Both the position numbers and the translations under genes were made by a program. From positions 62,001 to 126,000 of the forward strand of contig JAIXUS010000042.1 of the NCBI GenBank assembly GCA_027483445.1: a stretch of DNA of 64,000 bases, written 5' to 3'. This stretch comes from Bacteroidota bacterium (GTDB lineage: Bacteria > Bacteroidota > Bacteroidia > M30B66). Positions 10,157-18,763 of the stretch are shown here, piece by piece. How positions within the stretch are numbered: position 1 is the first letter of the stretch; each line of letters opens with the position of its first letter. The notes under the pieces were generated by a model that searched no databases, was not told the origin of the DNA, and saw nothing but the letters and a program-made list of their open reading frames with translations.

Positions 10157-10295
10157 AAAAGTATGATGCAGTGAAGTGTAGCTTCTCAAAGGAAAGAAAA
10201 AATGATTAAAAAACCCTCTACAAGCTGAGATTTAACATTAGAATTTGGACAACCTCACCCTAATTGCTTCCGAAAACAGGGCTTTTGGGAGAAAA

Positions 10296-10332
10296 AAGGG
10301 AGCTGCGAAAGACGTTCTTCCATAGCTCCCTT
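10296..10332 (-). terminator. rho-independent terminator of the zinc peptidase gene
   Basis: The arms AAGGGAGCT (10296-10304) and AGCTCCCTT (10324-10332) form a perfect 9-bp stem. On the minus strand it is followed by a run of six T. It lies about 40 bp after the stop of the gene at 10375-11055. Confidence 0.8.
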
Positions 10333-10374
10333 CTTGGTATGGGCTTGAATTGCTTCATTGCCCGGCTTTGAGGC

Positions 10375-11055
10375 TTATTCGCGTCGACCAGCGAGTAATG
10401 ATGCGTAGTACAACAAGGTGGCAATTGAACCAATTGCGGCAACTACATACGTCATCGCAGCCCAATTGAGCGCATCTTTGGCTTGAGCCTGCTCTTCTCC
10501 ATAAGTCAAACGTGTAGAATCTAACCAGACCAAAGCGCGGCGCGAGGCATCGAATTCAACAGGAAGTGTAATAAGGCTGAAAAGGGTTGTCATCGCAAAC
10601 AGCACAACACCAATGAGCAGTAAAGCCGGGAATGTGTTAATTAGAAATACACCGGCCAGCAAAATCCACTGAACAATAGATGATGAAAACTGCACGATAG
10701 GCACCAATGCCGAGCGCATGCTTAGCCACGCATACGCTTTCGCATGCTGAATGGCATGTCCACATTCGTGAGCCGCAACAGCAGCAGCAGCCACAGTGCG
10801 CATGTTGTACACTTCAGGACTCAGATTTACTGTTTTTTCGAGCGGGTTGTAATGGTCGGAAAGAAAGCCTTCCACCGAAATCACTTTTACATCGTAAATT
10901 CCATTGTCGTGCAACATCTTCTGCGCAACCTCAGCTCCGGTAAGGCCCGAACTGAGATACACTTCGCTGTATTGTTTGAATTTGCTCTTAAGTCGGTACG
11001 AAACAAACCAGCTGGCCGCCATGACCAACAGGAGAATGATATAAATTCCAGGCAT
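10375..11055 (-). CDS. YugP-like membrane zinc metallopeptidase
   Basis: A 226-residue integral membrane protein of the neutral zinc metallopeptidase YugP family (COG2738 type). An N-terminal membrane segment (residues 3-20) precedes a cytosolic-looking region with the zinc motif HECGH at 96-100 in VAAHECGHAIQHA. Further hydrophobic segments occur around 115-160 and again near the C-terminus. The length fits the family (about 225). The physiological substrate is not established. It is monocistronic, with its own terminator, and is divergent from the small heat-shock gene, which might point to a shared stress role, though this is only inference. Confidence 0.88.
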   Translation of the reverse strand: MPGIYIILLLVMAASWFVSYRLKSKFKQYSEVYLSSGLTGAEVAQKMLHDNGIYDVKVISVEGFLSDHYNPLEKTVNLSPEVYNMRTVAAAAVAAHECGHAIQHAKAYAWLSMRSALVPIVQFSSSIVQWILLAGVFLINTFPALLLIGVVLFAMTTLFSLITLPVEFDASRRALVWLDSTRLTYGEEQAQAKDALNWAAMTYVVAAIGSIATLLYYASLLAGRRE

Positions 11056-11271
11056 TGGTGTTTAGTTTTTTCTGCGACTGTCAAACGCTATTCCATCCCT
11101 AAAATTGTACTGAAATGGCAGATTTTCTGCCAATTTGGTCGCCAAAACGCAGCCGATGACGTTGCTTAGCAAAGCGCCAAAATGACATCAAGTGTTAGTG
11201 AAAACTGACAATAAGTCTTATTTTTAGACTTGGAACGCCACTTGAAAAGCAGGTTGAAAAATTCAAACACC

Positions 11272-11715
11272 ATGACACTCATTAAATTTAAAAAACCACA
11301 GCACGCGTTTTCGCCCATGTTTCCTTCAATTTTCCAAGAAGTTTTCGAATCCGGTTTTCCCGAATTCAGAGCCGCAGGCAGCCATGCACACTTGCCTTCT
11401 GTGAACATTTCCGAAACCGACCAATTGTACCACATTGAGTTGAGTGCTCCTGGATTCGGAAAAGATGAAATCACCATCACCATCGAGGAAGGTCAACTGA
11501 GTGTGGCCGGCGAAAAACGGGTCGACAGCGAACTGAAAGAGAAACGCTACACCCGCAAAGAGTTCAGCTATCAAAACTTCAAACGCAGTTTCAGCTTGCC
11601 CGATACTGTTGAGGAAGGGCAAATTGCTGCCCGATTCGACAACGGAATCCTGCACATTGAAATTCCAAAAAAGGAAACTCCAACCCGTTTAGCTCGTAAA
11701 ATTGATCTCCAATAA
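11272..11715 (+). CDS. Hsp20/alpha-crystallin small heat-shock protein
   Basis: A 147-residue small heat-shock protein, an ATP-independent holdase that binds unfolding proteins in the cytoplasm. The ATG at 11272 (MTLIKFKK) is preferred over an upstream in-frame codon. The alpha-crystallin domain covers about residues 40-140, with the family landmarks VNISETDQLYHIELSAPGFG, IEEGQLSVAGEK and the closing FDNGILHIEIPKKE, which contains the GIL-type motif. It has its own terminator. A possible -7 element, TAGACTTG, lies about 40 bp upstream, but no CIRCE-type operator was seen. Confidence 0.95.
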   Translation: MTLIKFKKPQHAFSPMFPSIFQEVFESGFPEFRAAGSHAHLPSVNISETDQLYHIELSAPGFGKDEITITIEEGQLSVAGEKRVDSELKEKRYTRKEFSYQNFKRSFSLPDTVEEGQIAARFDNGILHIEIPKKETPTRLARKIDLQ

Positions 11716-11731
11716 ACCCCTTTTTCATCTC

Positions 11732-11772
11732 AAAGGCCCGTTACCTCCCCTGGAACGGGCCTTTGTTTTTTT
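11732..11772 (+). terminator. rho-independent terminator after the hsp20 gene
   Basis: The 11-bp perfect arms AAAGGCCCGTT (11732-11742) and AACGGGCCTTT (11753-11763) are followed by a G and seven to eight T. It is a strong classical terminator 17 bp after the stop codon. Confidence 0.92.
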
Positions 11773-11801
11773 GGCCAATTGCGTGCGGTAACTTATGTTT
11801 A
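11771..11801 (+). promoter_or_regulatory. putative promoter of the lipid kinase-Rieske operon
   Basis: TTG (11771-11773), 20 bases, then TATGTTTA (11794-11801) resembles the Bacteroidota promoter. It is placed directly after the terminator T-run. If it is used, transcription would begin about 1 nt before the ATG at 11806, giving a nearly leaderless message. Confidence 0.4.
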
Positions 11802-11805
11802 CCCA

Positions 11806-12708
11806 ATGCCAAATTGGTGCATCATTTTTAATCCGGCTGCTGCCGGCCACAAGTCGGGAAAAAAGTTAAAAGCGCTGTGTACCCGGCTCGATCAGGCGCA
11901 AATTGCTTACACCGTGAAGCAGACCCGGCAAGCGGGTGATGGCATCACGCGTTGCAAGGAAGCGCTCGACCAGCACTTTAGGCATTTTTTAGTGGTTGGT
12001 GGCGATGGCACACTCCACGAAGTAGTTAACGGCCTGATGCAAAGTGAATCAGCCTCAACCTCCGTACTGGCCTTGCTTCCGGCCGGAACGGGTAACGATT
12101 TTGCAAGAGGATGGCAGATTCCCAACGATTTAACCCGCCATATTCAGGCTTTGGAACGAAACGAGTCGGAACTGATTGATGTAGGGTATATTACAAATTC
12201 CCAATCCAGCTGTTATTTCATCAACATGGCCGGTGCCGGGTTTGATGCTGCCGTTGCCCTGAAAGCCAATCAGCTCAAGTCTGGCTGGCTCCCGGCTCAG
12301 GTAAGTTACCTGCTCGCACTGGGGCTTACGTTATTTCGATATCCACAAACTACCGTAAACCTAAACATTCAAGGACATAAGGAACAATTGCCATTGTTTT
12401 CGGTGTTGTGCGGCAATGGTGCATTTGCCGGCAATGGCATGAAACTCACTCCTGGTGCACAATTCAACGACGGACAGTTCTACATTACCCGAGTTTCGCG
12501 AATCTCGCCCTGGAAAGTGCTCTTTAACGTGCACCGACTGTTTGCCGGGAGCTTCCTTCGGTTCAAAGAGGTAGCAACGTTTAGTGGTCAGAGGGTTCAT
12601 ATTCAGGCCGATACGCCTGTTCCTCTGCAGGCCGACGGCGAACCCGTAGGTTTTAGTCCGGCCGAAATTCGCCTGATTCCCTCCGCCTTGCGTATTTTGC
12701 GCTACTAA
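11806..12708 (+). CDS. diacylglycerol kinase-family lipid kinase
   Basis: A 300-residue lipid kinase of the DAGK catalytic family (YegS/DgkB/BmrU type), which transfers phosphate from ATP to a diacylglycerol-like or sphingosine-like lipid on the inner membrane. The ATG at 11806 (MPNWCIIFNPAAAG) gives the family's usual N-terminus, IFNPxAG. The nucleotide-binding motif GGDGT is at 65-69, followed by LLPAGTGNDFARG, the second conserved block, and a C-terminal beta-sandwich ending QADGEPVGFSP, also typical. The lipid substrate is unknown. The stop overlaps the start of the Rieske gene (TAATG), so the two are translationally coupled. Confidence 0.92.
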   Translation: MPNWCIIFNPAAAGHKSGKKLKALCTRLDQAQIAYTVKQTRQAGDGITRCKEALDQHFRHFLVVGGDGTLHEVVNGLMQSESASTSVLALLPAGTGNDFARGWQIPNDLTRHIQALERNESELIDVGYITNSQSSCYFINMAGAGFDAAVALKANQLKSGWLPAQVSYLLALGLTLFRYPQTTVNLNIQGHKEQLPLFSVLCGNGAFAGNGMKLTPGAQFNDGQFYITRVSRISPWKVLFNVHRLFAGSFLRFKEVATFSGQRVHIQADTPVPLQADGEPVGFSPAEIRLIPSALRILRY

Positions 12709-13052
12709 TGTGGTTTAGAAAGGAAAAGAAAAAGCGTTGGTTCATGCTCTTTAGCAGCATGGAAAAAGCCGAAACCTGGATTCCGCTTAACAAAACTGTT
12801 CGTGTAGAAGCCGATGGTAAAATGCTTTGTATCACCCGCACGGCGGATGGTCTCTACGCAACCGATGAAAAGTGCCCACATCAAAAATTACCGCTTACCC
12901 ACGGTGGTTTTGTAGAAAATGGGGCCTTGGTTTGCCCTTTTCACCGTTACGCGTGGAACCTGAAAACCGGACGCGAAGTGGAACGCCGCTGCGATAACAT
13001 CACCCTTTACCCCATTGAATTGCGCCCTGATGGCGTGTTTGTGGGCCTCTAA
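12708..13052 (+). CDS. Rieske [2Fe-2S] ferredoxin-like protein
   Basis: A 114-residue soluble Rieske-fold protein. The 2Fe-2S ligands are visible as C56-P-H58 and C76-P-F-H79, separated by 17 residues as usual. No signal peptide or membrane anchor is present, so it resembles the cytoplasmic Rieske ferredoxins (NirD/BphF type) that pass electrons to oxygenases or reductases. The partner enzyme is not in the window. The start is fixed by the TAATG overlap with the lipid kinase. The coupling with a lipid kinase is unexplained. Confidence 0.9.
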   Translation: MWFRKEKKKRWFMLFSSMEKAETWIPLNKTVRVEADGKMLCITRTADGLYATDEKCPHQKLPLTHGGFVENGALVCPFHRYAWNLKTGREVERRCDNITLYPIELRPDGVFVGL

Positions 13053-13256
13053 GGCTTACTGAAAAAGTCGGAAATTCAACCAATACGAGTCGCCGGAAAC
13101 CAAGCAAAGACAGGGTTTCCGTAATCGAAAGTATTCAAAACCCGAAGGTCATCAACACTGTAATCGTTCAGCTTTCTCTAAGCCTTGCGCCAAAACAGCT
13201 AAGCTAATCGGTTGGCCCTGATAGTAAATCGAGCAGGTGTTTTTGTTCGCGTACTG

Positions 13257-14894
13257 CTATCTGCGCGGAGCGCCAATAACCTTCCATTCCTGCTCCAAAT
13301 CCCAATCCGCGCGCATGTTGAGCTCCTTGCCAAACAAAAACACGCGCTCAGGCTGCCTGCGCAATTTCCAGTCGCCGTTTGTCCACAAGCCGTTGGAATC
13401 GGTGTCTTCAATGAGTCGTGCCGAATATTGTCCGGGCAACAGTCCTTCGAAAACTAAGGTTCTCGGCTCCTGAATTGACACACGTTCAACCACATTGCCA
13501 TTCTTGTCAACCAACTCAAAAACGCAATTGCCATCCGGCAAGGCCGATAACTTGAAAATAAGTTTGCCCAAATCTTCCGGTGTAAAGTAGTTCACCGGTA
13601 CAGCCAGCGAGTCGTTTTTTCGTCCGAAGAGATCGATGAATGCACCTTTTAAAAACCGAATTGTTCCGGCTTTCCCCGTCGGTAATTGCCGCAGTTGAGC
13701 GCTCATACTGTCTGCAGCCCAAACCAGCCCTGTGTAAGGTATACTGTCGGTTCCAAAGAGGGCCCATGCGCGTGAAGTTTCCACCCGCGCAACCGGAGCA
13801 GAGAATCGGAGCTTTAAGGTGTCGCGTGGTCTAATTTTTAAGCCCGGCTCCAGTTTAACAACCAAAGTGGTATCTACAGTGCCTTTCGAGCGTGAGCGTC
13901 CACCACCGGCTTTGAGCACTCTTTTGGGCGAAAAAAGCAGTGTGTCGGTTCGGAATTGCTCCTTATATACAGCCCTTGTCACAAGTACCAAACTGTCGGC
14001 GGCCTCACCCGGAACCCAAAGACCAATCGAATCCTGGCCCGCTTTAAACTGAAACTGAAGCGCTTTGCCGTCGGTGGGTTTTATGCGTTCCACACGAAAC
14101 GAATCAAGCGCGATGGAGTACTTGATTTTCACTTTGCCCGGCGCTTCAAAGGCCTTTCTGAGCAATTTAAGCTTCCCGTTTTTCTCGGCAAACAGGCTCA
14201 ATTCCGGTAGGCTTGTCAATGCCGAGTCGATGCGAATCAGGTCGCTGGTAAAGGCCAGCTTTTCTTCCGGTAAAGTGAGCTTCAGGTCGTTGTTGAGGTC
14301 GCAAAAGGCCAAAATCCGGTATTCTCCGGCTTTCACATTTCTTAAGGTAAAGTTGCCCGATTCATCGCAACGCGCAAAATAGCGTGGCAGCTGCACTTGC
14401 GGAATACTGTCGGCCAACGATGTGTACATGGCCACCACCGTTTCTTTGAGGGGGGCTCTGGTAAAGGCATCTTTCACAGTTCCGGTAACTTTCAGCGTGT
14501 CAAGAATAGCCCCGGTCGAAAACACATAGGGGAAATCGACCAATGCATTTCCTTCGCTCAGGTCGGTTACCGATTTCCCGATTACCATAGTATATGTGGT
14601 ATTCGAATCGGGCTTCTCTTTAAATCGAATTTGTAAAGCCTTGCCTTTCAGGATGTATTCAGGGCTGGTGGCCAGTGGTGGAGAAATAAAGATTCCGCTG
14701 CCGCCATCCTTCAACTCAATAAACTCGTTAAATGTCAAAGTAATGCGATCACTTTGCATGTTCTTGCTCAAGTTTGCCGGCTCGGCATTTTGAATTTCAG
14801 GCGGCACTTTATCGACCTGACCACCATTGGGCGGAACTCTGCTGGCACAGGCGACCAGAATGCTACAGACGAACCACAGGGCAGCTTTTTTCAC
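13257..14894 (-). CDS. Ig-like-domain (BIG_5-type) lipoprotein of unknown function
   Basis: A 545-residue lipoprotein with the lipobox LVAC (Cys16). An Ig-like domain of the BIG_5 type occupies about residues 30-130; its hallmarks are DKVPPEI, NLSKNMQSDRITLTFNEFI and the VIGKSVTDLSEGN motif. A transthyretin/CNA-B-like domain follows (TGTVKDAFTRAPLKETVVAM to EYRILAFCDLNND, about 135-215), then further beta-rich segments. The protein closes with the family-typical NMRADWDLEQEW. It is widespread in Bacteroidota, and its role in the envelope is not known. It overlaps the preceding gene by 4 bp (ATGA). After its TAG stop the same frame stays open for 34 more codons. Confidence 0.85.
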   Translation of the reverse strand: MKKAALWFVCSILVACASRVPPNGGQVDKVPPEIQNAEPANLSKNMQSDRITLTFNEFIELKDGGSGIFISPPLATSPEYILKGKALQIRFKEKPDSNTTYTMVIGKSVTDLSEGNALVDFPYVFSTGAILDTLKVTGTVKDAFTRAPLKETVVAMYTSLADSIPQVQLPRYFARCDESGNFTLRNVKAGEYRILAFCDLNNDLKLTLPEEKLAFTSDLIRIDSALTSLPELSLFAEKNGKLKLLRKAFEAPGKVKIKYSIALDSFRVERIKPTDGKALQFQFKAGQDSIGLWVPGEAADSLVLVTRAVYKEQFRTDTLLFSPKRVLKAGGGRSRSKGTVDTTLVVKLEPGLKIRPRDTLKLRFSAPVARVETSRAWALFGTDSIPYTGLVWAADSMSAQLRQLPTGKAGTIRFLKGAFIDLFGRKNDSLAVPVNYFTPEDLGKLIFKLSALPDGNCVFELVDKNGNVVERVSIQEPRTLVFEGLLPGQYSARLIEDTDSNGLWTNGDWKLRRQPERVFLFGKELNMRADWDLEQEWKVIGAPRR

Positions 14895-15385
14895 CGATAT
14901 ACCTGAGCTGCCAAAATGTGAACCACGCGTTCAAGACCCGCTTTGTCGTGGGCGTTGAATGTGGCAAGGTATTCACTATCAATATCGAGTACCGCCTTAA
15001 CGTTTCCCTGGTGATCGACTACCGGCACCACAATTTCCGATTTCGATAGTGCGCTACAGGCAATGTGTCCGGGAAATGCATCCACATCATCCACAATCAT
15101 TGTTGACGCTTGTTGCCAGGCGGCGCCACATACGCCTTTCCCAAAGCCTATGCGTGTACAGGCCACCGGTCCTTGGAATGGACCAAGCACGAGTTCATCC
15201 CCGCGAACGCGGTAAAAACCCACCCAATGGTGACCAAATGCCTGGTGTAAAGCGGCCGCAACATTGGCCATAGCCGCAATTTCATCGGTTTCGCCCTGAA
15301 TCAGGCCTTCAATTTGGGGAACCAACTCGCTGTAAACCGCGGCTTTCTCCGAAGCATTGGCTTGTATTTGAATCTGTTCAGCCAT
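14891..15385 (-). CDS. msrC: free methionine-(R)-sulfoxide reductase (GAF domain)
   Basis: A 164-residue single GAF-domain enzyme that reduces free methionine-R-sulfoxide in the cytoplasm as part of oxidative damage repair. The three conserved cysteines of the fRMsr family are present: C76 (VACTRI), C86 (GKGVCGAAW) and C110 (GHIACSA). The terminal LDIDSEYLATFNAHD segment is also typical. The length matches the family (about 160). It sits 3 bp downstream of trpS and overlaps the lipoprotein gene by 4 bp, so trpS, msrC and the lipoprotein gene probably share a message. Confidence 0.9.
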   Translation of the reverse strand: MAEQIQIQANASEKAAVYSELVPQIEGLIQGETDEIAAMANVAAALHQAFGHHWVGFYRVRGDELVLGPFQGPVACTRIGFGKGVCGAAWQQASTMIVDDVDAFPGHIACSALSKSEIVVPVVDHQGNVKAVLDIDSEYLATFNAHDKAGLERVVHILAAQVYR

Positions 15386-15388
15386 ACT

Positions 15389-16381
15389 CTAACGGGAAAA
15401 TCCAATAACAGCGCGCACTTCGTCGAGGGTTTTTCGGGCCGACGCCCGAGCTTTCTCAGCACCATCTTCAATAACCGCCTTCAGATAGCTTTCGTTAGCC
15501 CCGATTTCTGCAATTTTTTCGCGAAGCGGTGCACAAAAAGCCACCATGTCTTCGGCCAACTGCTTTTTCAGGTCGCCATAACGGATGCTACAGGTGTTCC
15601 ATTGATGCTCAAAGTGCTCGATGGTATCGGCCTTGCTAACCAGGCCCATTAAACTAAAGAGGTTGCGGATTACCTCGGGCTTTTCTTGATTTGGTGCTGT
15701 TGGTCCACCATCTGTAACGGCTTTCATTACCTTTTTGCGGATGACATCAGGGCTGTCGTTGAGGAAAACAGCATTGCCTTCGCCCTCGCTTTTCCCCATT
15801 TTCCCTGATCCATCCAATCCCGGAACCTTGGTTAAAGCTTCGCCAAAATTGAAGGCGTAAGGCTCCGGAAACACCTCTTTTCCATACAAATGGTTGAAGC
15901 GATTGGCAAAGTTTCGGGCCATTTCAAGATGTTGCTCTTGGTCTTTTCCAACCGGTACCTTGGTGGCTTTGTGAATGATTATGTCGGCCGCCATGAGCAC
16001 CGGGTATGTAAGCAAACCGGCATTGATGTTATCGGGGTGCTTCCTGATTTTCTCCTTGAAGGAGGTACATCGCTCAAGCTCTCCAACGTAAGCCACCATA
16101 TTCATAAGCAGATACAGCTCTGAAATTTCGGGAACATCGCTTTGGATATAAATGGTGCTCACTTTAGGGTCGATGCCTGCAGCCAGATACTCAACCAGAA
16201 CGTTTCGCACGCTTTGCTTAAATTGATCAGATTTGGGATGGGTAGTTAAAGCATGCAAGTCGGCAATGAAGAAATAACAGCGGTGTTCGTGCTGCATTTT
16301 GATGAAATTCCGAATGGCACCGAAGTAATTCCCTAGATGCAAATTGCCTGTGCTGCGTATTCCGCTCACCACTGTTTCCAT
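15389..16381 (-). CDS. trpS: tryptophanyl-tRNA synthetase
   Basis: A 330-residue class I aminoacyl-tRNA synthetase that charges tRNA-Trp. The HIGH-equivalent motif is GNLHLGN (residues 12-18), and the KMSKS-equivalent is KMGKS in DGSGKMGKSEG near residue 195. The sequence begins METVVSGIRSTG, which is the normal N-terminus, so the ATG at 16379-16381 is secure. A perfect TAGTTTTG element lies only 4 bp upstream, implying an almost leaderless transcript. It is the first gene of a likely trpS-msrC-lipoprotein unit. Confidence 0.97.
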   Translation of the reverse strand: METVVSGIRSTGNLHLGNYFGAIRNFIKMQHEHRCYFFIADLHALTTHPKSDQFKQSVRNVLVEYLAAGIDPKVSTIYIQSDVPEISELYLLMNMVAYVGELERCTSFKEKIRKHPDNINAGLLTYPVLMAADIIIHKATKVPVGKDQEQHLEMARNFANRFNHLYGKEVFPEPYAFNFGEALTKVPGLDGSGKMGKSEGEGNAVFLNDSPDVIRKKVMKAVTDGGPTAPNQEKPEVIRNLFSLMGLVSKADTIEHFEHQWNTCSIRYGDLKKQLAEDMVAFCAPLREKIAEIGANESYLKAVIEDGAEKARASARKTLDEVRAVIGFSR

Positions 16382-16385
16382 GCGG

Positions 16386-16393
16386 CAAAACTA
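16386..16393 (-). promoter_or_regulatory. putative -7 promoter element of trpS
   Basis: The minus strand reads TAGTTTTG, a perfect TAnnTTTG match, 4 bp before the trpS ATG. The -33 element is not clear. Transcription would start within about 1 nt of the start codon. Confidence 0.45.
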
Positions 16394-16419
16394 AGGAATT
16401 CGGCGCGACCCTGAAATGG

Positions 16420-17181
16420 TTAACGAAAGCAGTTCAGCACAATCGCGCTGAATTCAGATGGCTTTTCAGCATGCAGCCAATGGCCCGCTTCTGCAATTGT
16501 TTCAAGGGTGGAGTTTGGAAATTGAGCCTGAATCGCGGGCCAGTCTTCCGGAAGAATGTATCGGCTTTTTTCGCCCCGCACAAAAAGGGTTTCTACCGTG
16601 CATTTTTCAGGAGGCACAGCTTTTCCAATATGCTCAATTTGCGAAGCTATGGCCGCCAAATGGAAGCGAAAGGCAAAGCCTCCATCCTCAGTTCGGTAAA
16701 GATTTTTCAGCAGAAATTGACGGGTGGAGGCCTCGGGCACAAAGTGGCTCAGGCGCTGTTCAGCCTCCGCTCTGCTGCTGAGGGTTTCGGGGGCGACAGA
16801 CTGTAAGCCCGAAATTATATCAGTATGGTGCGGACGATAGTACCGTGGACCGATATCGGCAACCAACATTTTTTCTATCCGATCAGGATGCTTGAGCGCA
16901 AAGAACATGGCGGTTTTCCCACCCATGGAGTGGCCGAGCAAATAGATTTTATCCAAACCAAGACTGTCGAGGGTTTCTCGAAGGTCCTCGGCCATCGATG
17001 GATAATCAAATGTTTCTGAATGCGGCGATTGACCATGGTTGCGTTGGTCGAGTACAAATACACGGTATTGTGTCGACCATGCCCTGGCCAGGGTTGTCCA
17101 GTTATCGCTTTGGCCAAACAAACCATGTAGAATTACCATGGGCATTCCGCTTTCTCCGTATTGGCGGTAGAACAGTTTCAT
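16420..17181 (-). CDS. alpha/beta-fold hydrolase (YbfF-like esterase)
   Basis: A 253-residue alpha/beta hydrolase with the oxyanion-hole motif [10 protein letters not shown] (19-28), a [11 protein letters not shown] segment and the nucleophile Ser85 in [10 protein letters not shown]-terminal catalytic His lies in [11 protein letters not shown] (about 235). These motifs match the YbfF/acyl-CoA-esterase-like group, whose natural substrates are poorly defined. No signal peptide is present, so it is cytoplasmic. It overlaps pdxJ by 4 bp (ATGA), so the two are co-translated. Confidence 0.9.
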   Translation of the reverse strand: MKLFYRQYGESGMPMVILHGLFGQSDNWTTLARAWSTQYRVFVLDQRNHGQSPHSETFDYPSMAEDLRETLDSLGLDKIYLLGHSMGGKTAMFFALKHPDRIEKMLVADIGPRYYRPHHTDIISGLQSVAPETLSSRAEAEQRLSHFVPEASTRQFLLKNLYRTEDGGFAFRFHLAAIASQIEHIGKAVPPEKCTVETLFVRGEKSRYILPEDWPAIQAQFPNSTLETIAEAGHWLHAEKPSEFSAIVLNCFR

Positions 17182-17891
17182 TGCAACTGCTTTAAGTACA
17201 ACTGAATCGTTTTTTCGAGCCCAAGGTAAAGGGCTTCGGAGATGAGCGCATGCCCAATCGAAACTTCCAGTAGATGTGGAACTTCCAGTGCAAAAAACCG
17301 CAAATTGTCGCTGTTAAGATCGTGACCGGCATTGATTCCCAATCCAAGTTGATGCGCAACATACGCCGCTTCACGGTACGGCTTTACCGCGGCTTCAGGG
17401 TTTGTAGGGTACATCTTGGCGTAAGCCTCGGTGTAGAATTCAATGCGGTCGGTTCCGGTTTTCGCGGCGGCCTCCAGTTGTGCCGCATCAGTCTCCATAA
17501 ACAACGAAGTTCTGATTCCTTTTTCTTTAAGCCTCGATACAATGTCGCTCAGCATTGTGTGGTGTTTGATGGCATTCCAACCGGCATTGGAAGTTAAGGC
17601 GTCCGGAGCGTCGGGTACCAGAGTAACCTGATGTGGCCTTATTTCTTCCATCAGTTCCAGAAAGTCATCCGAAGGATAACCTTCCACATTAAACTCTGTT
17701 TTCACAACCGATTTAAGCAGTCGCACATCGGCATAGGTAATGTGGCGCTGATCGGGCCTTGGGTGCACTGTAATGCCTTGGGCACCAAACGTTTCGGCTT
17801 TTCGGGCAGCCTCTGCTACGTCTGGAACTTGCCCTCCGCGACCATTGCGGATCAAGGCTACTTTGTTGAGGTTAACGCTGAGTCGAACCAT
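17178..17891 (-). CDS. pdxJ: pyridoxine 5'-phosphate synthase
   Basis: A 237-residue TIM-barrel enzyme that condenses 1-deoxy-D-xylulose 5-phosphate with 3-amino-2-oxopropyl phosphate to form pyridoxine 5'-phosphate, the last step of DXP-dependent vitamin B6 synthesis. The N-terminal [19 protein letters not shown], the HPRPDQRHI motif and the [10 protein letters not shown] segment are diagnostic. The length is normal. It is the first gene of a two-gene unit with the alpha/beta hydrolase and is divergent from the CBS-nadK cluster. Confidence 0.97.
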   Translation of the reverse strand: MVRLSVNLNKVALIRNGRGGQVPDVAEAARKAETFGAQGITVHPRPDQRHITYADVRLLKSVVKTEFNVEGYPSDDFLELMEEIRPHQVTLVPDAPDALTSNAGWNAIKHHTMLSDIVSRLKEKGIRTSLFMETDAAQLEAAAKTGTDRIEFYTEAYAKMYPTNPEAAVKPYREAAYVAHQLGLGINAGHDLNSDNLRFFALEVPHLLEVSIGHALISEALYLGLEKTIQLYLKQLQ

Positions 17892-18077
17892 GGAGAATAA
17901 AAAATCGGAACAAAACTATGGATAAACAGACTGTGCCCCGGCTTGTTTGCAAAAGGCCTTAAATCGGGCCATCAATGCAACATTTTTGAAGAAATTACGG
18001 TTAATTCTTGTAAATGATGCATGCAGTTCGGATTCATCTCCGTTATTTGCAGGGCATTGATGATTCAACAGGCAGCC

Positions 18078-18740
18078 ATGATTGCAGAACAGTTAATATC
18101 CGACACCATTCCACCACTCAAGACTTCCGATTCGGGCTTGACGGCTTTGAATTGGATGGATGAGTTCAAGGTCGCTCACCTGCCTATTGTTAACCATCAG
18201 GAGTTTTTGGGGCTCATAACCGATACCGACATTCTCGACCTCAATGCTCCGGAAGAACCTCTTGGCAATCACCCTCTAACCTTGATCAGGCCTTATGTTT
18301 ATGCTACCGAGCATTTGTACGAGGTTTTGAAAATGGTTTCTCGGATGAATTTAACGTTAGTGCCCGTTCTTGATGAGCAAAATCACTACCTCGGAAATAT
18401 CGGTCTGCGCTCACTGGTCGAGCATTTTGCAGGTTTGGTTTCGGTTCAGAATCCCGGTGCCATTCTGGTGTTGGAGCTCAATCAGAACGATTACAGTTTA
18501 AGTCAAATCGCCCGAATTGTTGAAGAAAACGATACCAAAATTCTAAGCCTGAGTATAGAAACCGCAGCCGAATCTACACGCATGGAGCTCACCCTCAAAT
18601 TGAGCCGCGAAGACATTCGCCCCATCATTGCCTCCTTTAACCGGTACAATTACCAGATCAAGGCCACCTTTCAGCAAGGCGAGTTTTCTGAAGATTTGCG
18701 CAATCGATTCGATCTTTTCATGAACTACATCAACATGTAA
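18078..18740 (+). CDS. CBS-domain protein with C-terminal ACT-like region
   Basis: About 220 residues from the ATG at 18078 (MIAEQLISD), preferred to an in-frame ATG at 18021 because the extra 19 residues do not resemble anything and relatives begin in this way (from memory). Two CBS motifs fill residues 1-125 (for example VAHLPIVNHQEFLGLITDTDIL and LTLVPVLDEQNHYLGNI). CBS pairs bind adenine nucleotides and usually regulate a partner. The last 80 residues (VLELNQNDYSLSQIARIVEENDTKILSL) look like an ACT-type fold. It stands alone before nadK, a linkage common in Bacteroidota, which may suggest a link to nucleotide state, though the function is not known. Confidence 0.85.
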   Translation: MIAEQLISDTIPPLKTSDSGLTALNWMDEFKVAHLPIVNHQEFLGLITDTDILDLNAPEEPLGNHPLTLIRPYVYATEHLYEVLKMVSRMNLTLVPVLDEQNHYLGNIGLRSLVEHFAGLVSVQNPGAILVLELNQNDYSLSQIARIVEENDTKILSLSIETAAESTRMELTLKLSREDIRPIIASFNRYNYQIKATFQQGEFSEDLRNRFDLFMNYINM

Positions 18741-18763
18741 GTCATGCTTACTACCTTCGTTCT

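Noticed and set aside
11056-11271. Possible CIRCE-type heat-shock operator before the hsp20 gene
   Set aside because: The TTAGCACTC-N9-GAGTGCTAA pattern is not present; only a weak promoter-like TAGACTTG was seen.
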